Part shown: positions 1-8,980 of the stretch, in pieces
How positions within the stretch are numbered: the stretch's first letter is position 1
How the letters are laid out: each line of letters starts with the position of its first letter
NCBI RefSeq assembly: GCF_000765695.2
Contig: NZ_JRPB02000001.1
Span: 186,001 to 250,000 of the forward strand
Direction of reading: 5' to 3'
Origin: Helicobacter sp. MIT 11-5569
GTDB taxonomy: Bacteria > Campylobacterota > Campylobacteria > Campylobacterales > Helicobacteraceae
Length of the DNA: 64,000 nt
The notes under the pieces: generated by a model
The model's input: only the letters and a program-made list of their open reading frames with translations
The model's database searches: none
What the model was told of the DNA's origin: nothing
Translations under genes and position numbers: made by a program

Positions 1-431
1 TCAAATTTAATAATATCTTCTTTCTTTGTGTAGGCTCTAGCAAGACGAATCGCGCTCATTGTAGCTTCTGTGCCACTTGAAACAAAACGAATTTTTTCAA
101 TCCCATCAACAATACTAATCACTTCTTTAGCAAGTGCTGTTTCTAAAGTTGTTGGAGCTCCAAAGGATAAGCCATTTTTAACAGAATCAATCACTGCTTC
201 TTCAATCTCTTTATCACAATGCCCAAAAATTAAAGGTCCCCAACTTTGCACAAAGTCAATATAAGTGTTATTATCAACATCTGTAATGTATGCGCCATTG
301 CCTTTGACAATAAAAGGAGGTGTTCCACCTACGCTTTTAAATGCTCTAACGGGAGAATTTACTCCACCGGGAATAACTTGTTTTGCTGTATTAAAATCAT
401 TAATGCTATTTAAATGTTCTAAAGATTCCAT
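1..431 (-). CDS. hemL: Glutamate-1-semialdehyde 2,1-aminomutase, N-terminal part (window edge)
   Basis: The reading frame opens at ATG 431 and runs off the left edge of the window, so only about 143 N-terminal residues are visible. The translation contains [20 protein letters not shown] near the start and [18 protein letters not shown] near the edge. Both are hallmark segments of the PLP-dependent aminomutase that makes 5-aminolevulinate from glutamate-1-semialdehyde in the C5 tetrapyrrole pathway. The catalytic lysine lies outside the window. It follows the ATP-grasp gene with an 8-nt gap, so the two are probably co-transcribed. Confidence 0.93.
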   Translation of the reverse strand, partial: MESLEHLNSINDFNTAKQVIPGGVNSPVRAFKSVGGTPPFIVKGNGAYITDVDNNTYIDFVQSWGPLIFGHCDKEIEEAVIDSVKNGLSFGAPTTLETALAKEVISIVDGIEKIRFVSSGTEATMSAIRLARAYTKKEDIIKF

Positions 432-439
432 TTTTTTCC

Positions 440-1609
440 TTATTTAATTTTATGTGCGACAAATTTAGACATATTATCTAAGATTTCTCCACCTTTGCGG
501 AATCCTAAAGCACAAGCTTCATAAGCATAAAATACATTAGGTTGATAAAATTTTCCATCGCAACTATTTTGGAGTGCAAATTCTTGATAGATTTCTGGAT
601 AGTTTTCATAATTTCCATTTTGTTTATGGAGAAGATTTCCTTGTGCATCAAGAATACTTACACTTTCTCCCTCTCTGCCAAAGGCATGTTTTTTGACTTG
701 TTTCTTTTTTAGCGGTTCATAGGAAGTTTCCAAAAGCAAAGGGTGATTTGGAAATAAATCCCAAAGAATTTTAAGCATTCTTTTGCTTTGAAACAAAAGT
801 GTATAAGCAGGATTTAGAAAAATAGTATTTTTATTCACAATCATTGCTGTGATTAATTGCGCAAGCTCTGGTTCATCTATTGCAATACTCTCCCATGGAA
901 TTAATTTAAACCAAAATTCATAATTCTCTCCATTAAAGCTTAATCCATTATGTTCATCTAAAAGTGCTTCATGCGCATAGCAAAAGTTTGTTTCAAAACC
1001 TGCTTCTTTGGCGATAATTTCAAGGAGTTTCACTGTGCGTTCTTCTTCAATACTTCCTGCAATGCTTGAAAAAAGAATCTTCCAACCCTCATAAATATCT
1101 TCAAAACGCGAAATATCATCTCCTAGAGTAATGATACGCTTAAAATTATCTCCTAATGCTTCATATAAGCTATTAAATTGTAAGGACGCATCAAATCCAT
1201 TTTTCTTAAGCAAAGCCCATTGTATGATAGAGCTTTCATAGAGCATTGTAGGAGTATCTGCATTAAATTCTAAAAGTTTGATAGGATTGTCATCTAAACC
1301 ACCAGCAAAATCAAATCTTCCATATAAATGCCAATGCACTTCATCTTCCCAACTCCTTTTAATAGTTTCTACAAGATTAAAAGGAATCCCTAACTCAAAA
1401 AATAAATTATGGTCAATCACATATTGCCCAGCTTCTATATACATATCATACAACGTATTAGCAGCATCATAGAAATTTTGTGCTTCTTGCTCGCTAATCT
1501 CTATAATAGCATTGCTAATATAAGGCGTATCATCAGTATCTGTATGCCATTGTAATCCAAGTTCCTCTAAATCAGCATTGCTCAAAGGTTGTGCATTTAA
1601 AATTTGCAT
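440..1609 (-). CDS. Glutathionylspermidine synthase-like pre-ATP-grasp protein
   Basis: A 389-aa protein resembling the C-terminal amidase-less synthetase family of glutathionylspermidine synthase (YgiC/YjfC type). Visible signatures are the N-terminal pre-ATP-grasp block (residues 75-125) with WHLYGRFDF and [10 protein letters not shown], followed by an ATP-grasp-like half rich in acidic residues. The family ligates an amine or peptide substrate to a carboxylate using ATP. The substrate here cannot be read from the sequence, and the amidase domain of E. coli Gsp is absent. It starts 2 nt after the UPF0323 gene and sits 8 nt before hemL, consistent with a three-gene operon. Confidence 0.8.
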   Translation of the reverse strand: MQILNAQPLSNADLEELGLQWHTDTDDTPYISNAIIEISEQEAQNFYDAANTLYDMYIEAGQYVIDHNLFFELGIPFNLVETIKRSWEDEVHWHLYGRFDFAGGLDDNPIKLLEFNADTPTMLYESSIIQWALLKKNGFDASLQFNSLYEALGDNFKRIITLGDDISRFEDIYEGWKILFSSIAGSIEEERTVKLLEIIAKEAGFETNFCYAHEALLDEHNGLSFNGENYEFWFKLIPWESIAIDEPELAQLITAMIVNKNTIFLNPAYTLLFQSKRMLKILWDLFPNHPLLLETSYEPLKKKQVKKHAFGREGESVSILDAQGNLLHKQNGNYENYPEIYQEFALQNSCDGKFYQPNVFYAYEACALGFRKGGEILDNMSKFVAHKIK

Positions 1610-1611
1610 TT

Positions 1612-2247
1612 TTAGCCTCCATAATTGCTTGTTGTGCCGCCTGCGCCTCCGCTTGAGCGATTTTGTGTGTTTGTATTATTGGGAGAATAAAATCCACTAC
1701 GCGCTGCACTTGAACCCGTATTTGAGCGATTAAAAGAATTTTGAGAACGCTCATAAGCTTGTGGGGTTTTATAGGTAGTGCGTTGTTGATTTTGAAAATT
1801 TTGATTGTTAAAAAGTTTGCTTCCTATCCAGCTTCCTAAAATTGCGCCTGCTGCACTTGCTAAGATTGTTTCCCCCAAAGATAAACCAGCCCCTGTTGGA
1901 TTTGTAAGTTGTGAAGTGCCATTATCAATTTTTTTGGATTCTTCAGCAATAATTTTATCAATTTCTTCTTGGCTTAAAATACGCTCACTGCCGTCTTTTT
2001 CACGCAAAATAATACGTGTTTGCGCACTTGGAACTTCATCTAAAATTTTATAGCTCCCATCAGCTTGTTGTTCAATCGTAACTGTTGCGCCATTTTTGGT
2101 AGCTTCTGAGATTCCACTTTGTTGGGATTGATTTTGCTCATTTGAGCCACAACCTGTAATCAGTAAAATTGCCGCAAGCCCTAAACCACTTTTGCTAAAA
2201 ATACCTGTAATTTTGGGGTCAGAAATCTTTTTTAAATACTTTTGCAT
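1612..2247 (-). CDS. UPF0323 family lipoprotein
   Basis: A 211-aa protein with an N-terminal hydrophobic segment ending in a lipobox-like LLITGC (Cys about residue 33), so it is probably a lipoprotein. The middle contains [21 protein letters not shown], a glycine-zipper-like segment. The tail is rich in Ser, Asn, Gly and Gln ([14 protein letters not shown]). This layout matches the UPF0323 family known from Helicobacter and relatives (H. pylori HP0232 type). Function is unknown. It is the first gene of a likely operon with the downstream ATP-grasp gene and hemL. Confidence 0.82.
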   Translation of the reverse strand: MQKYLKKISDPKITGIFSKSGLGLAAILLITGCGSNEQNQSQQSGISEATKNGATVTIEQQADGSYKILDEVPSAQTRIILREKDGSERILSQEEIDKIIAEESKKIDNGTSQLTNPTGAGLSLGETILASAAGAILGSWIGSKLFNNQNFQNQQRTTYKTPQAYERSQNSFNRSNTGSSAARSGFYSPNNTNTQNRSSGGAGGTTSNYGG

Positions 2248-2298
2248 GACATTCTCCTTGTGAAATTTATAAAAATTATACCTAAAATAAAATAATGT

Positions 2299-3948
2299 TT
2301 AAACAATGAGAGAATAGGGCTTGGCAATTGCAATTAAATCACTCAAAAATTGCCCTTTTTGTCTTAACCAATAGGATTTATCACATACAATAATAATTGC
2401 TTTTTTTGCACGTGAAAGTGCGACATTTAGAGCAAAAAGTGCATTTTGGTTTTGAGAGTTGCTTAAATGATAATGCAAAATTACAGGAGAGAAAATCACA
2501 TAATCAAATTCTTGCCCTTGCGCAGAATGAATGGTTAAAACACATTCTTTATTATACAAAATAGGCATTGTCTTTAAGATAAGTTGCCTTTGATTGACAA
2601 AAGGTGTTAAGATTGCAAAATCTAAGTCTTGGGAGATAAAATCCTTTGCCAAAGAACAACACAAAGAAGCTTCAAGAGGATTTGTGCGTTCAATTTTAGA
2701 TTCTAACTTTTGGAATCTTGTAATATCAAGACAATACAAATGCGTGTGCGCTCCACACCCTTGCAAACCATTTTTGTAAATATAATTATCTAAGAGTTTT
2801 GCGAGATTATCACCATAGCGGTAGGTTTGGCTAAGAGTGAAAAAATTTGTAATTTGCGGTGTTGTTTGCGGGTTTTGTAGATTTAAAGATTCTTGCTTTT
2901 CAAAAAAAGATTCTAAAAATAAAGCTGAAAAACTCCAAAATTTTGAAAGATTCCACATGGGTTTTTTGGAATCATCTTGGCTAAGGAGAGTGATTGGCTG
3001 AAGTTGCTTATGGTCTCCAAGCAAGGTAATTGGTTTGCTAAACGCACATAAAGGCAGAATCTTAATCAAAGGAGCAAAAGCTGCTTCATCAACAAAAAAG
3101 TGTTTAAAATCCATTGACTGCAAATCTGTGCGGCGCAAAAAAGTATCTAAAGTCATCGCAAGAATTTGTGCTTTATTGAGATTCTTTTGCGAAGGGTTAC
3201 TTTTATCAAAAAGAGTTTGCTCGCAGTTTTGCGGAAAAGATTCTACAAATTTTTGTGTTGGTGTCCCTAGACGCAAAATCCCATCGGTATTAAATCCAAT
3301 ATCTTTTAAGCTTACTAATAAAGTTTTTAAACATTGCTCAAGAGCATTATTTGTAGGGGCTAAAAGTGCAATTTTTTGTCCTTGTTTGAGATAAAAAGCT
3401 AGTGCGTGGAGTAGCACAACTTTTGTTTTACCGCTACCTGCTGGTCCCCAAATATAACAAAATGGCTGTTTAAAGATTCCATATAAGGCATTAAGTTGTT
3501 CTTGATTTGGAGGGGTGGGCAAGTCTTTTAGTGAAGCAATATTTGGAATAAAATTTGGTGAAGTTGTTGGGAGTTTTAAGGGAAGTTCTTGTGCATAAAA
3601 ATTAATCACATTTTGGATTAAAAAACGCAAATCTGAAATAAGCTCAAGAGATTCTTTGTGATTAAATAAAGAATTGCACAAGGGAGATTCTATATTTAAA
3701 TACAATGTTTTTGTGCGGTCATCATATGCAGAAATATTGATTTCTTCACTATCTTCTTCAAGCAGAAATTCTCCTAAATGTGAGCGTAAAGCTAGAGATT
3801 CTAGGCTTTTAAGTTTGGAATCTAATTGCAAATGCAACCCAAACATATCTCGATTAATACTTCTAATTTTGATTTTTTCATGCCCTTTATCAAAGGTTTC
3901 GATGTATTGGAGATAATTTTGGGCGGAATCTTGTAAGAAAGGATACAT
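2299..3948 (-). CDS. SF1 (Upf1-like) DNA/RNA helicase
   Basis: A 549-aa superfamily 1 helicase. Motif I GPAGSGKT is at about residue 168, motif II VDEA at about 286, motif III GDHKQLQP at about 311, a YRYG segment follows, motif V is HSAQGQEFDYV and motif VI is NVALSRAK near the C terminus. The order and the VDEA/GDHKQLQP variants point to the SF1B Upf1-like group. The N-terminal 150 residues are not a domain I recognise. Its ATG overlaps the hypD stop codon (TAATG), implying translational coupling. The substrate is unknown. Confidence 0.85.
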   Translation of the reverse strand: MYPFLQDSAQNYLQYIETFDKGHEKIKIRSINRDMFGLHLQLDSKLKSLESLALRSHLGEFLLEEDSEEINISAYDDRTKTLYLNIESPLCNSLFNHKESLELISDLRFLIQNVINFYAQELPLKLPTTSPNFIPNIASLKDLPTPPNQEQLNALYGIFKQPFCYIWGPAGSGKTKVVLLHALAFYLKQGQKIALLAPTNNALEQCLKTLLVSLKDIGFNTDGILRLGTPTQKFVESFPQNCEQTLFDKSNPSQKNLNKAQILAMTLDTFLRRTDLQSMDFKHFFVDEAAFAPLIKILPLCAFSKPITLLGDHKQLQPITLLSQDDSKKPMWNLSKFWSFSALFLESFFEKQESLNLQNPQTTPQITNFFTLSQTYRYGDNLAKLLDNYIYKNGLQGCGAHTHLYCLDITRFQKLESKIERTNPLEASLCCSLAKDFISQDLDFAILTPFVNQRQLILKTMPILYNKECVLTIHSAQGQEFDYVIFSPVILHYHLSNSQNQNALFALNVALSRAKKAIIIVCDKSYWLRQKGQFLSDLIAIAKPYSLIV

Positions 3949-5069
3949 TAAGAAATGCTTATTCCTTGATATTTATAATATGCCGCACATGCACCTTCGC
4001 TACTTACCATACAACTACCAAGTGGGTTTTGTGGATTACATACTTTGCCAAAAAGTTTGCAATCATAAGGCTTTTTATTGCCCTTTAAAATTTCTCCGCA
4101 TAAACAATTTTTGTGGTCTTCTTTTGCGATTCCACCTAAATATTCTTTGAAAATTACGCCTGCATCGTAGTTGGCAAATTCATCTTTTAAACGCAAAGAA
4201 GAGTGCGGAATCTCACCTAAACCACGCCAAAAAAAGCTAGAATCAAGAGTAAAATATTTTTCTACGAATTCTTGCGCTTTAAGATTCCCTTTTTTTGTAA
4301 CACTGCGCGCATATTGTGTCTCCACTTTTGGCTTGCCTTCTAGACATTGCTTAAGAATGCTCAATAAGCTTTCACCTACATCTAAAGGTTCAAAGCCACA
4401 CACAACAATTGGAATCTGATAGCGTTGCAATAAAGGTTCATAAATTTTAGAACCTGTTATTACACTAACATGCGATGGGGCTAAAAGTGCGTTAATTTGG
4501 CAATTATCATCACTTAAAATTGCATGCAAAGGGGGCGGAACTAAGACATGATTACTATGTAAAAATACATTGTCTAATTTCTCTGCAATTACGCGCTCTA
4601 AAAGAGCAGCACTCATTGGTGTTGTTGTTTCAAATCCAATAGCAAAATACACAACACGTTTTTTTGGGTTTTCTTTAGCAATCTTTAAAACATCTAAAGG
4701 AGAATACACAAAACGCACATCAAGCCCTTCTGCTCTTGCATTTTGCAAGCTTCCATAGCTTCCGGGAACTTTTATCATATCGCCTAAAGTTACTAAAATC
4801 ACATCTTGTATTTTTGCAATTTTATAGGCACAATCAATACGATTCTTAGGCATTACACATACTGGACAACCCGGACCATGCACAAACTCAATAGAATCTG
4901 GCAATAAAGATGGCAAAGCATATTTCATAATCGTATGTGTATGCCCCCCACAAACTTCCATAATTTTTAAAGGTTGCTTAAGAGATTTGCTAAGTGTATT
5001 AATAGCTTTAAAAACGCGTTTAATGCTATCACTATTTCTGTAAGTATCAATATAAGGATTTTCTTGCAT
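3948..5069 (-). CDS. hypD: Hydrogenase maturation protein HypD
   Basis: A 373-aa protein of the usual HypD length. HypD is the iron-sulfur scaffold that, with HypC, assembles the Fe(CN)2CO ligand set of [NiFe]-hydrogenases. Visible signatures are GGHTHTIMKYALPSLLP, the GPGCPVC dithiol motif (residues 65-71), and a C-terminal cysteine cluster (CLCGEILKG, YDCKLFGKVCN, SCMVSSEGACAAYY) that ligates the 4Fe-4S cluster. No other hyp genes are in this window. It is followed with a 1-nt overlap by the helicase and preceded, 7 nt away, by a small lipoprotein gene. Confidence 0.96.
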   Translation of the reverse strand: MQENPYIDTYRNSDSIKRVFKAINTLSKSLKQPLKIMEVCGGHTHTIMKYALPSLLPDSIEFVHGPGCPVCVMPKNRIDCAYKIAKIQDVILVTLGDMIKVPGSYGSLQNARAEGLDVRFVYSPLDVLKIAKENPKKRVVYFAIGFETTTPMSAALLERVIAEKLDNVFLHSNHVLVPPPLHAILSDDNCQINALLAPSHVSVITGSKIYEPLLQRYQIPIVVCGFEPLDVGESLLSILKQCLEGKPKVETQYARSVTKKGNLKAQEFVEKYFTLDSSFFWRGLGEIPHSSLRLKDEFANYDAGVIFKEYLGGIAKEDHKNCLCGEILKGNKKPYDCKLFGKVCNPQNPLGSCMVSSEGACAAYYKYQGISIS

Positions 5070-5076
5070 TTTGTGC

Positions 5077-5511
5077 CTATTCTTCTAAAATTTTTAATAT
5101 GATTCCATCAAAATCGTGTGCATAAGGGGGATTAAAAATTCCCACAGGAATTGTATAACTTTGGACAAAATCTTGTGTGTGATTAGAATAAATTGCTTGT
5201 GCATTTAACGTCAAATGATAGCTTGCCACAAGGCTAAAAGACGCAGGAATCCTAAAATCTTCCAAAGCATCATTTGTATAATCACTAAAATAAAAGCGTA
5301 ATTCTTTTAAATTTAAATTAGGTTGTTCTTCATAAAGAATTTTAAAGCGATTTATTAGGGTGTTTGCAAAGTCTTGGGGAATAATTGATGGATTTTTTGT
5401 TTGAATGTATGTGATTTTTGGATAGGGAAAATTTGCATTTGCTATGGGTTTAGAGCAGCTAGAAAACGTAAAAAATGTAAGAATTAAAAGAAAAAATGCT
5501 AAGATTCTCAC
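5077..5511 (-). CDS. Small predicted lipoprotein of unknown function
   Basis: A 144-aa protein with an N-terminal signal peptide and a lipobox-like TFSSC (Cys about residue 20). The mature part has no motif I recognise. Its size and outer-membrane-lipoprotein style recall LptE-like or LPP20-like proteins, but I cannot assign it. It lies 7 nt upstream of hypD on the same strand and is divergent from truB, so its promoter should lie in the 78-nt gap 5512-5589. Confidence 0.7.
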   Translation of the reverse strand: MRILAFFLLILTFFTFSSCSKPIANANFPYPKITYIQTKNPSIIPQDFANTLINRFKILYEEQPNLNLKELRFYFSDYTNDALEDFRIPASFSLVASYHLTLNAQAIYSNHTQDFVQSYTIPVGIFNPPYAHDFDGIILKILEE

Positions 5512-5589
5512 TTACATTACACCTCATTTTTAAATCTAAAGTGTGAATTCTAGCAAAATTATTAAGGCAAATGGATTAAGGATTAAAAT

Positions 5590-6429
5590 TTGAATAGAAT
5601 TTTTGTTGCAAAAAAGCCACTCTTTGTAACTTCTAATGGGTATTTAAATACACTAAAGCGCAAATATAATGCAAAAAAAGCAGGATTTAGTGGAATCTTA
5701 GACCCTTTTGCTTGTGGAGCATTAATTGTTGCATTTGGGCAATATACAAAACTTTTTAGTTTTTTGCAAAAATCCCCAAAAGTTTATAAAGCTACTCTTT
5801 GGTTGGGTTTAGAAAGTGATTCGCTAGATTTAGAAAATGTGCGTACTATCCATACAACACAAAGTGTTTTGCGCAAAAGTATAGAATCCATTTTGCAAAG
5901 TTTTGTAGGAGAAGTGCGTTTTACTCCTCCAAAATATAGTGCAAAAAAAATCAATGGGAAAAAAGCTTATATGTTTGCAAGAAGTGGAGATGAAGAGAGT
6001 TTAAAGCAGCTAAAAGAACAGATTATGCAAGTGTATAAAATAGAGTTTTTAAACTATTCCCACCCCTTTATTAGCTTTAGGGCAACTGTTAGTGAAGGAG
6101 CATATATTCGTTCTTTAGGCGCATTAATCGCACAAAAATTAGGCTGTATTGGAGGTTTGAGTTATTTAGAACGTGAGAGTGAAGGAGGGTTATTTTATAC
6201 CAATGAAACAACCCTTAATCCCTTAGAGATTCTCCCTTTTGGTAAAATTGATTTACGGGGAGATTTTTCAATGCGTAAAATTATTGAAAATGGTAAAAAA
6301 TTTAATCCAAAAATGCTTAAAATTTCTGAAAATACAAAATATATAGTGCAATTTGAAGATTTTTTTTCTATAATTTCAAAAGAAAATGAAAATGTGCAAT
6401 ATTTGGCAAATAGGATTCCTTTATGTTGA
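5590..6429 (+). CDS. truB: tRNA pseudouridine(55) synthase TruB
   Basis: A 279-aa TruB family protein that makes pseudouridine 55 in the T-loop of tRNAs. The N-terminal [20 protein letters not shown] contains the catalytic Asp of the TruB G-x-L-D-P motif. Further family segments are [23 protein letters not shown] and [17 protein letters not shown]. The start is TTG, preceded by AAGGATT, and no ATG fits the conserved N terminus. Its 3' end overlaps csrA by 7 nt. It opens a run of ten plus-strand genes with tiny gaps. Confidence 0.93.
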   Translation: MNRIFVAKKPLFVTSNGYLNTLKRKYNAKKAGFSGILDPFACGALIVAFGQYTKLFSFLQKSPKVYKATLWLGLESDSLDLENVRTIHTTQSVLRKSIESILQSFVGEVRFTPPKYSAKKINGKKAYMFARSGDEESLKQLKEQIMQVYKIEFLNYSHPFISFRATVSEGAYIRSLGALIAQKLGCIGGLSYLERESEGGLFYTNETTLNPLEILPFGKIDLRGDFSMRKIIENGKKFNPKMLKISENTKYIVQFEDFFSIISKENENVQYLANRIPLC

Positions 6430-6653
6430 TTTTATCCCGAAAAGAAAATGAAAGCATTACCGTTGGAGATTCCATAAAAATTAAAGTTATCGGTATTGAA
6501 AAGGGTAGTGTAAAATTGGGTTTTGAAGCACCGCCTGAACTGTTGATTCTGCGCGAAGAATTAAAAATTGCAGTGCAAGAAGAAAACAAAAAATCTTTGC
6601 AGCATAGTGAAGCTGCACTTAATCAACTCTCTCGCATTAAAAAGAAAGTGTAA
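6423..6653 (+). CDS. csrA: Carbon storage regulator CsrA
   Basis: A 76-aa RNA-binding translational regulator. [20 protein letters not shown] is the canonical CsrA N terminus with the RNA-contact strand, followed by VKLGFEAP and a C-terminal helical extension typical of epsilonproteobacterial members. CsrA dimers bind GGA motifs in mRNA leaders; in Campylobacter and Helicobacter they control motility and stress genes. The start overlaps truB and its stop overlaps the ispE start. Confidence 0.95.
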   Translation: MLILSRKENESITVGDSIKIKVIGIEKGSVKLGFEAPPELLILREELKIAVQEENKKSLQHSEAALNQLSRIKKKV

Positions 6654-7486
6654 TGCCCTTTTCTTATGATTTAGCAACTTCACATTTGCAATCTTGCTCT
6701 ACGGTGGTTAAATCGTATGCAAAAATCAATTTATTTTTAAAAATTGTTGGAAAAACACAAATTAACAACACGCATTATCATCTCTTACAATCTCGTTTTA
6801 TGCGCGTTTCTTCGCTCTATGATTCACTAGGGTTTAATTTTAATGCAAAAGAATTTGACATTTTGGGTGATTTTGATTGCTCTATGGAACAAAATGTGAT
6901 TTATAAGGCTTATATTGCACTCTTATCCTATGTGAGTGGTAAAAAAGCAGAATCCTTAAAGCGCATACAAGTAATTGTGCATAAAAATATTCCAAGTGGT
7001 GGGGGACTTGGTGGGGGAAGCTCTAATGCAGCGTGTTTTTTAAACACTATCAATAAAGAACTAAAGCTTGGCTTACCGCAAGAAACATTAATGCAAATTG
7101 GCGCGCAAGTTGGAAGTGATGTGCCTTTTTTTATCAGTGATTTAGAACTTGCTAATGTAGAAGGCAGAGGAGAGATTGTAACTCCTTATCCTAAGGAATC
7201 TTCTTTTGATGTGGATATTATTATGCCTAAAGTGCATTGTAGCACAGTAGAAGTTTTTAAAAAATATGCAAATAATTTTTACTCTGAAAAAGAGATTGCT
7301 AACACAAAAGCGCAAGCTTGGCTAAAAAAAACTAACATGGAAATTTTACAGAATAATGCTTTTGTGAATAATGACTTGTTAAAACCACTTTTAACGCTGT
7401 ATCCAAATTTGGAATCTTATTGTAAAAATGGTGTATTTTTAAGTGGAAGTGGAAGTTGTTTTTGGAAAAAGAAAGCTGGAGCTTAA
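6653..7486 (+). CDS. ispE: 4-diphosphocytidyl-2-C-methyl-D-erythritol kinase
   Basis: A 277-aa GHMP kinase of the MEP isoprenoid pathway that phosphorylates CDP-ME. The N-terminal [16 protein letters not shown] and the ATP-binding loop [12 protein letters not shown] (residues 116-127) are diagnostic, as is the late GSGSCFW motif 3. A conserved GSDVPFF follows the helix. The gene overlaps csrA by 1 nt and ends 4 nt before smpB. Confidence 0.95.
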   Translation: MPFSYDLATSHLQSCSTVVKSYAKINLFLKIVGKTQINNTHYHLLQSRFMRVSSLYDSLGFNFNAKEFDILGDFDCSMEQNVIYKAYIALLSYVSGKKAESLKRIQVIVHKNIPSGGGLGGGSSNAACFLNTINKELKLGLPQETLMQIGAQVGSDVPFFISDLELANVEGRGEIVTPYPKESSFDVDIIMPKVHCSTVEVFKKYANNFYSEKEIANTKAQAWLKKTNMEILQNNAFVNNDLLKPLLTLYPNLESYCKNGVFLSGSGSCFWKKKAGA

Positions 7487-7490
7487 AGCC

Positions 7491-7952
7491 ATGAAAATCA
7501 TAGCAACAAACAAAAAAGCAACTTTTGATTTTTTTATTTTAGAAAAGCTAGAAGCTGGAATCGCATTACAAGGAAGTGAGGTTAAAGCAATCCGTGCTGG
7601 AAAAGTGAATTTAAAAGATAGTTTTGTAAAAATTGTGAATGGGGAAGCGTTCTTGTTTCAAGCACATATTGCAACCCTTGCTACAACAAACTTGCATTAT
7701 AAGCCTGATGAAAAACGCCCAAGAAAACTTTTGCTTCATCGTAAAGAAATTGATAAACTCTTTGGAAAAAGTCAAGTTGCAGGAATGAGTATTGTAGCAC
7801 TTAAGCTATATTTTAATGCACGCAATAAAGCAAAGCTTGAAATTGCGCTTGCTCAAGGGAAGAATCTCCATGATAAACGCGAGAGTTTAAAAGAAAAAAT
7901 CCAAAAGCGCGAAATTGCGCAAACTTTAAAAGAAATGCAAAAATTTAGATAA
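7491..7952 (+). CDS. smpB: SsrA-binding protein SmpB
   Basis: A 153-aa tmRNA-binding protein needed for trans-translation rescue of stalled ribosomes. Family blocks are [41 protein letters not shown], and the basic tail [13 protein letters not shown]. The ATG at 7491 matches the conserved SmpB N terminus. An upstream in-frame ATG at 7443 would add residues encoded inside ispE, so it is rejected. Confidence 0.95.
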   Translation: MKIIATNKKATFDFFILEKLEAGIALQGSEVKAIRAGKVNLKDSFVKIVNGEAFLFQAHIATLATTNLHYKPDEKRPRKLLLHRKEIDKLFGKSQVAGMSIVALKLYFNARNKAKLEIALAQGKNLHDKRESLKEKIQKREIAQTLKEMQKFR

Positions 7953-7961
7953 GGAAGAAAA

Positions 7962-8396
7962 GTGCCACTAAAAGAAATGGTTGAATACGGAGTGATTGGG
8001 GTTTTGGTGCTGATGAGTATTATAGCACTTTGGGCGAGTATTGAGCGTTTGTTGTTTTATCGCTATATTAAGCTTGTGCTATACACAAACAAAACAGAGC
8101 TTGAAATTGATTTGTCCAAAAATCTAACACTGATTGCTACGATTGGTTCAAATGCACCTTATGTTGGGCTTTTAGGAACTGTATTTGGAATCATTTTAAC
8201 CTTTGTGCAACTTGGGCAATCTGGAATGGTGGATACCGCAAGCATTATGACAGGATTAGCACTTGCATTACAAGCAACAGCAGGAGGATTGCTTGTTGCA
8301 ATTCCTAGCATTATTTTTTACAATCTTTTAATGCGTAAAAGTGAAGTGCTAGTCGCACAATGGGAAATTTTACAAGAAAAAGAAGGCAAAGCATGA
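7962..8396 (+). CDS. exbB: ExbB/TolQ-type proton channel subunit
   Basis: A 144-aa three-helix protein: TM1 near residues 8-25, then TM2 and TM3 in the segment with GSNAPYVGLLGTVFGII and GLALALQATAGGLLVAIPSI. These match the MotA/TolQ/ExbB family, which with ExbD harvests proton motive force for TonB. The GTG start has AAGGAAG upstream. The last codons overlap exbD as ATGA. The short ExbB form is normal for Helicobacter. Confidence 0.9.
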   Translation: MPLKEMVEYGVIGVLVLMSIIALWASIERLLFYRYIKLVLYTNKTELEIDLSKNLTLIATIGSNAPYVGLLGTVFGIILTFVQLGQSGMVDTASIMTGLALALQATAGGLLVAIPSIIFYNLLMRKSEVLVAQWEILQEKEGKA

Positions 8397-8779
8397 AACG
8401 CTTTAGGCGTATGGATAATATTAATATTGTTCCTTTTATTGATATTATGCTTGTTTTGTTAGTCATTGTATTAACAAGTGCAACATTTATCGCACAAGGC
8501 AAGATTCCTATTGCGATTCCACAAGCACAAGGCTCACAAGAGATTCCAAAAAGCAAAAAAAGTATTGAGATTGCTATTGATGCACAAGGGCATTATTATT
8601 TTGATGGCAAAGGAATGGAGCTAGAAGGAGTGCAAGAAGCTTTACAAAAGATTCCACAAGATACGCCTATTCTTCTGCGTGGAGACCAAAAAAGTTATTT
8701 TGAACAATTTGTAAAGCTTGTTGGAATCTTAAACCAAACAGGACATAATAATGTTGATGTGGAAGTTGAGCGCAAATAA
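8393..8779 (+). CDS. exbD: ExbD/TolR-type subunit
   Basis: A 128-aa single-pass protein. MKRFRRMDNINIVPFIDIML contains the conserved membrane aspartate (FIDIM) of ExbD/TolR, followed by a periplasmic domain. I start it at ATG 8393 because it overlaps the exbB stop (ATGA) and gives the standard N terminus. An upstream in-frame start at 8360 lies inside exbB. It partners with exbB as the TonB energising complex. No tonB is adjacent. Confidence 0.9.
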   Translation: MKRFRRMDNINIVPFIDIMLVLLVIVLTSATFIAQGKIPIAIPQAQGSQEIPKSKKSIEIAIDAQGHYYFDGKGMELEGVQEALQKIPQDTPILLRGDQKSYFEQFVKLVGILNQTGHNNVDVEVERK

Positions 8780-8788
8780 GGAGAGCAT

Positions 8789-8965
8789 TTGTTAAGAGAA
8801 AATTATGATTTACCCACACTAATTTCAGCGGTTATTACCTTTATGGTTGTTGTGTTAGCGATTCGTTTTATGTTGTATTATGCAAATCGCAAAGGCTCAC
8901 AGATTCAAAAACCAGATTGGGTTGATGATGATAGATTTAATCTAAAGAAGAAAAAGAAAAAATAA
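8789..8965 (+). CDS. 58-aa single-pass membrane protein between exbD and the ZorA-like gene
   Basis: A short frame starting at TTG 8789 after AAGGAGAGC. It encodes a polar N terminus (LRENYDLPTL), one membrane helix (about residues 12-31, ITFMVVVLAIRFML), then KPDWVDDDRFN and a lysine-only tail. The good ribosome-binding site, the 9-nt gap from exbD and the 15-nt gap to the next gene make it likely real. I do not recognise the family. It may be an accessory of the ExbBD or ZorAB-like complex, which is inference from position only. Confidence 0.6.
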   Translation: MLRENYDLPTLISAVITFMVVVLAIRFMLYYANRKGSQIQKPDWVDDDRFNLKKKKKK

Positions 8966-8980
8966 AACAAAGGAATTTTA

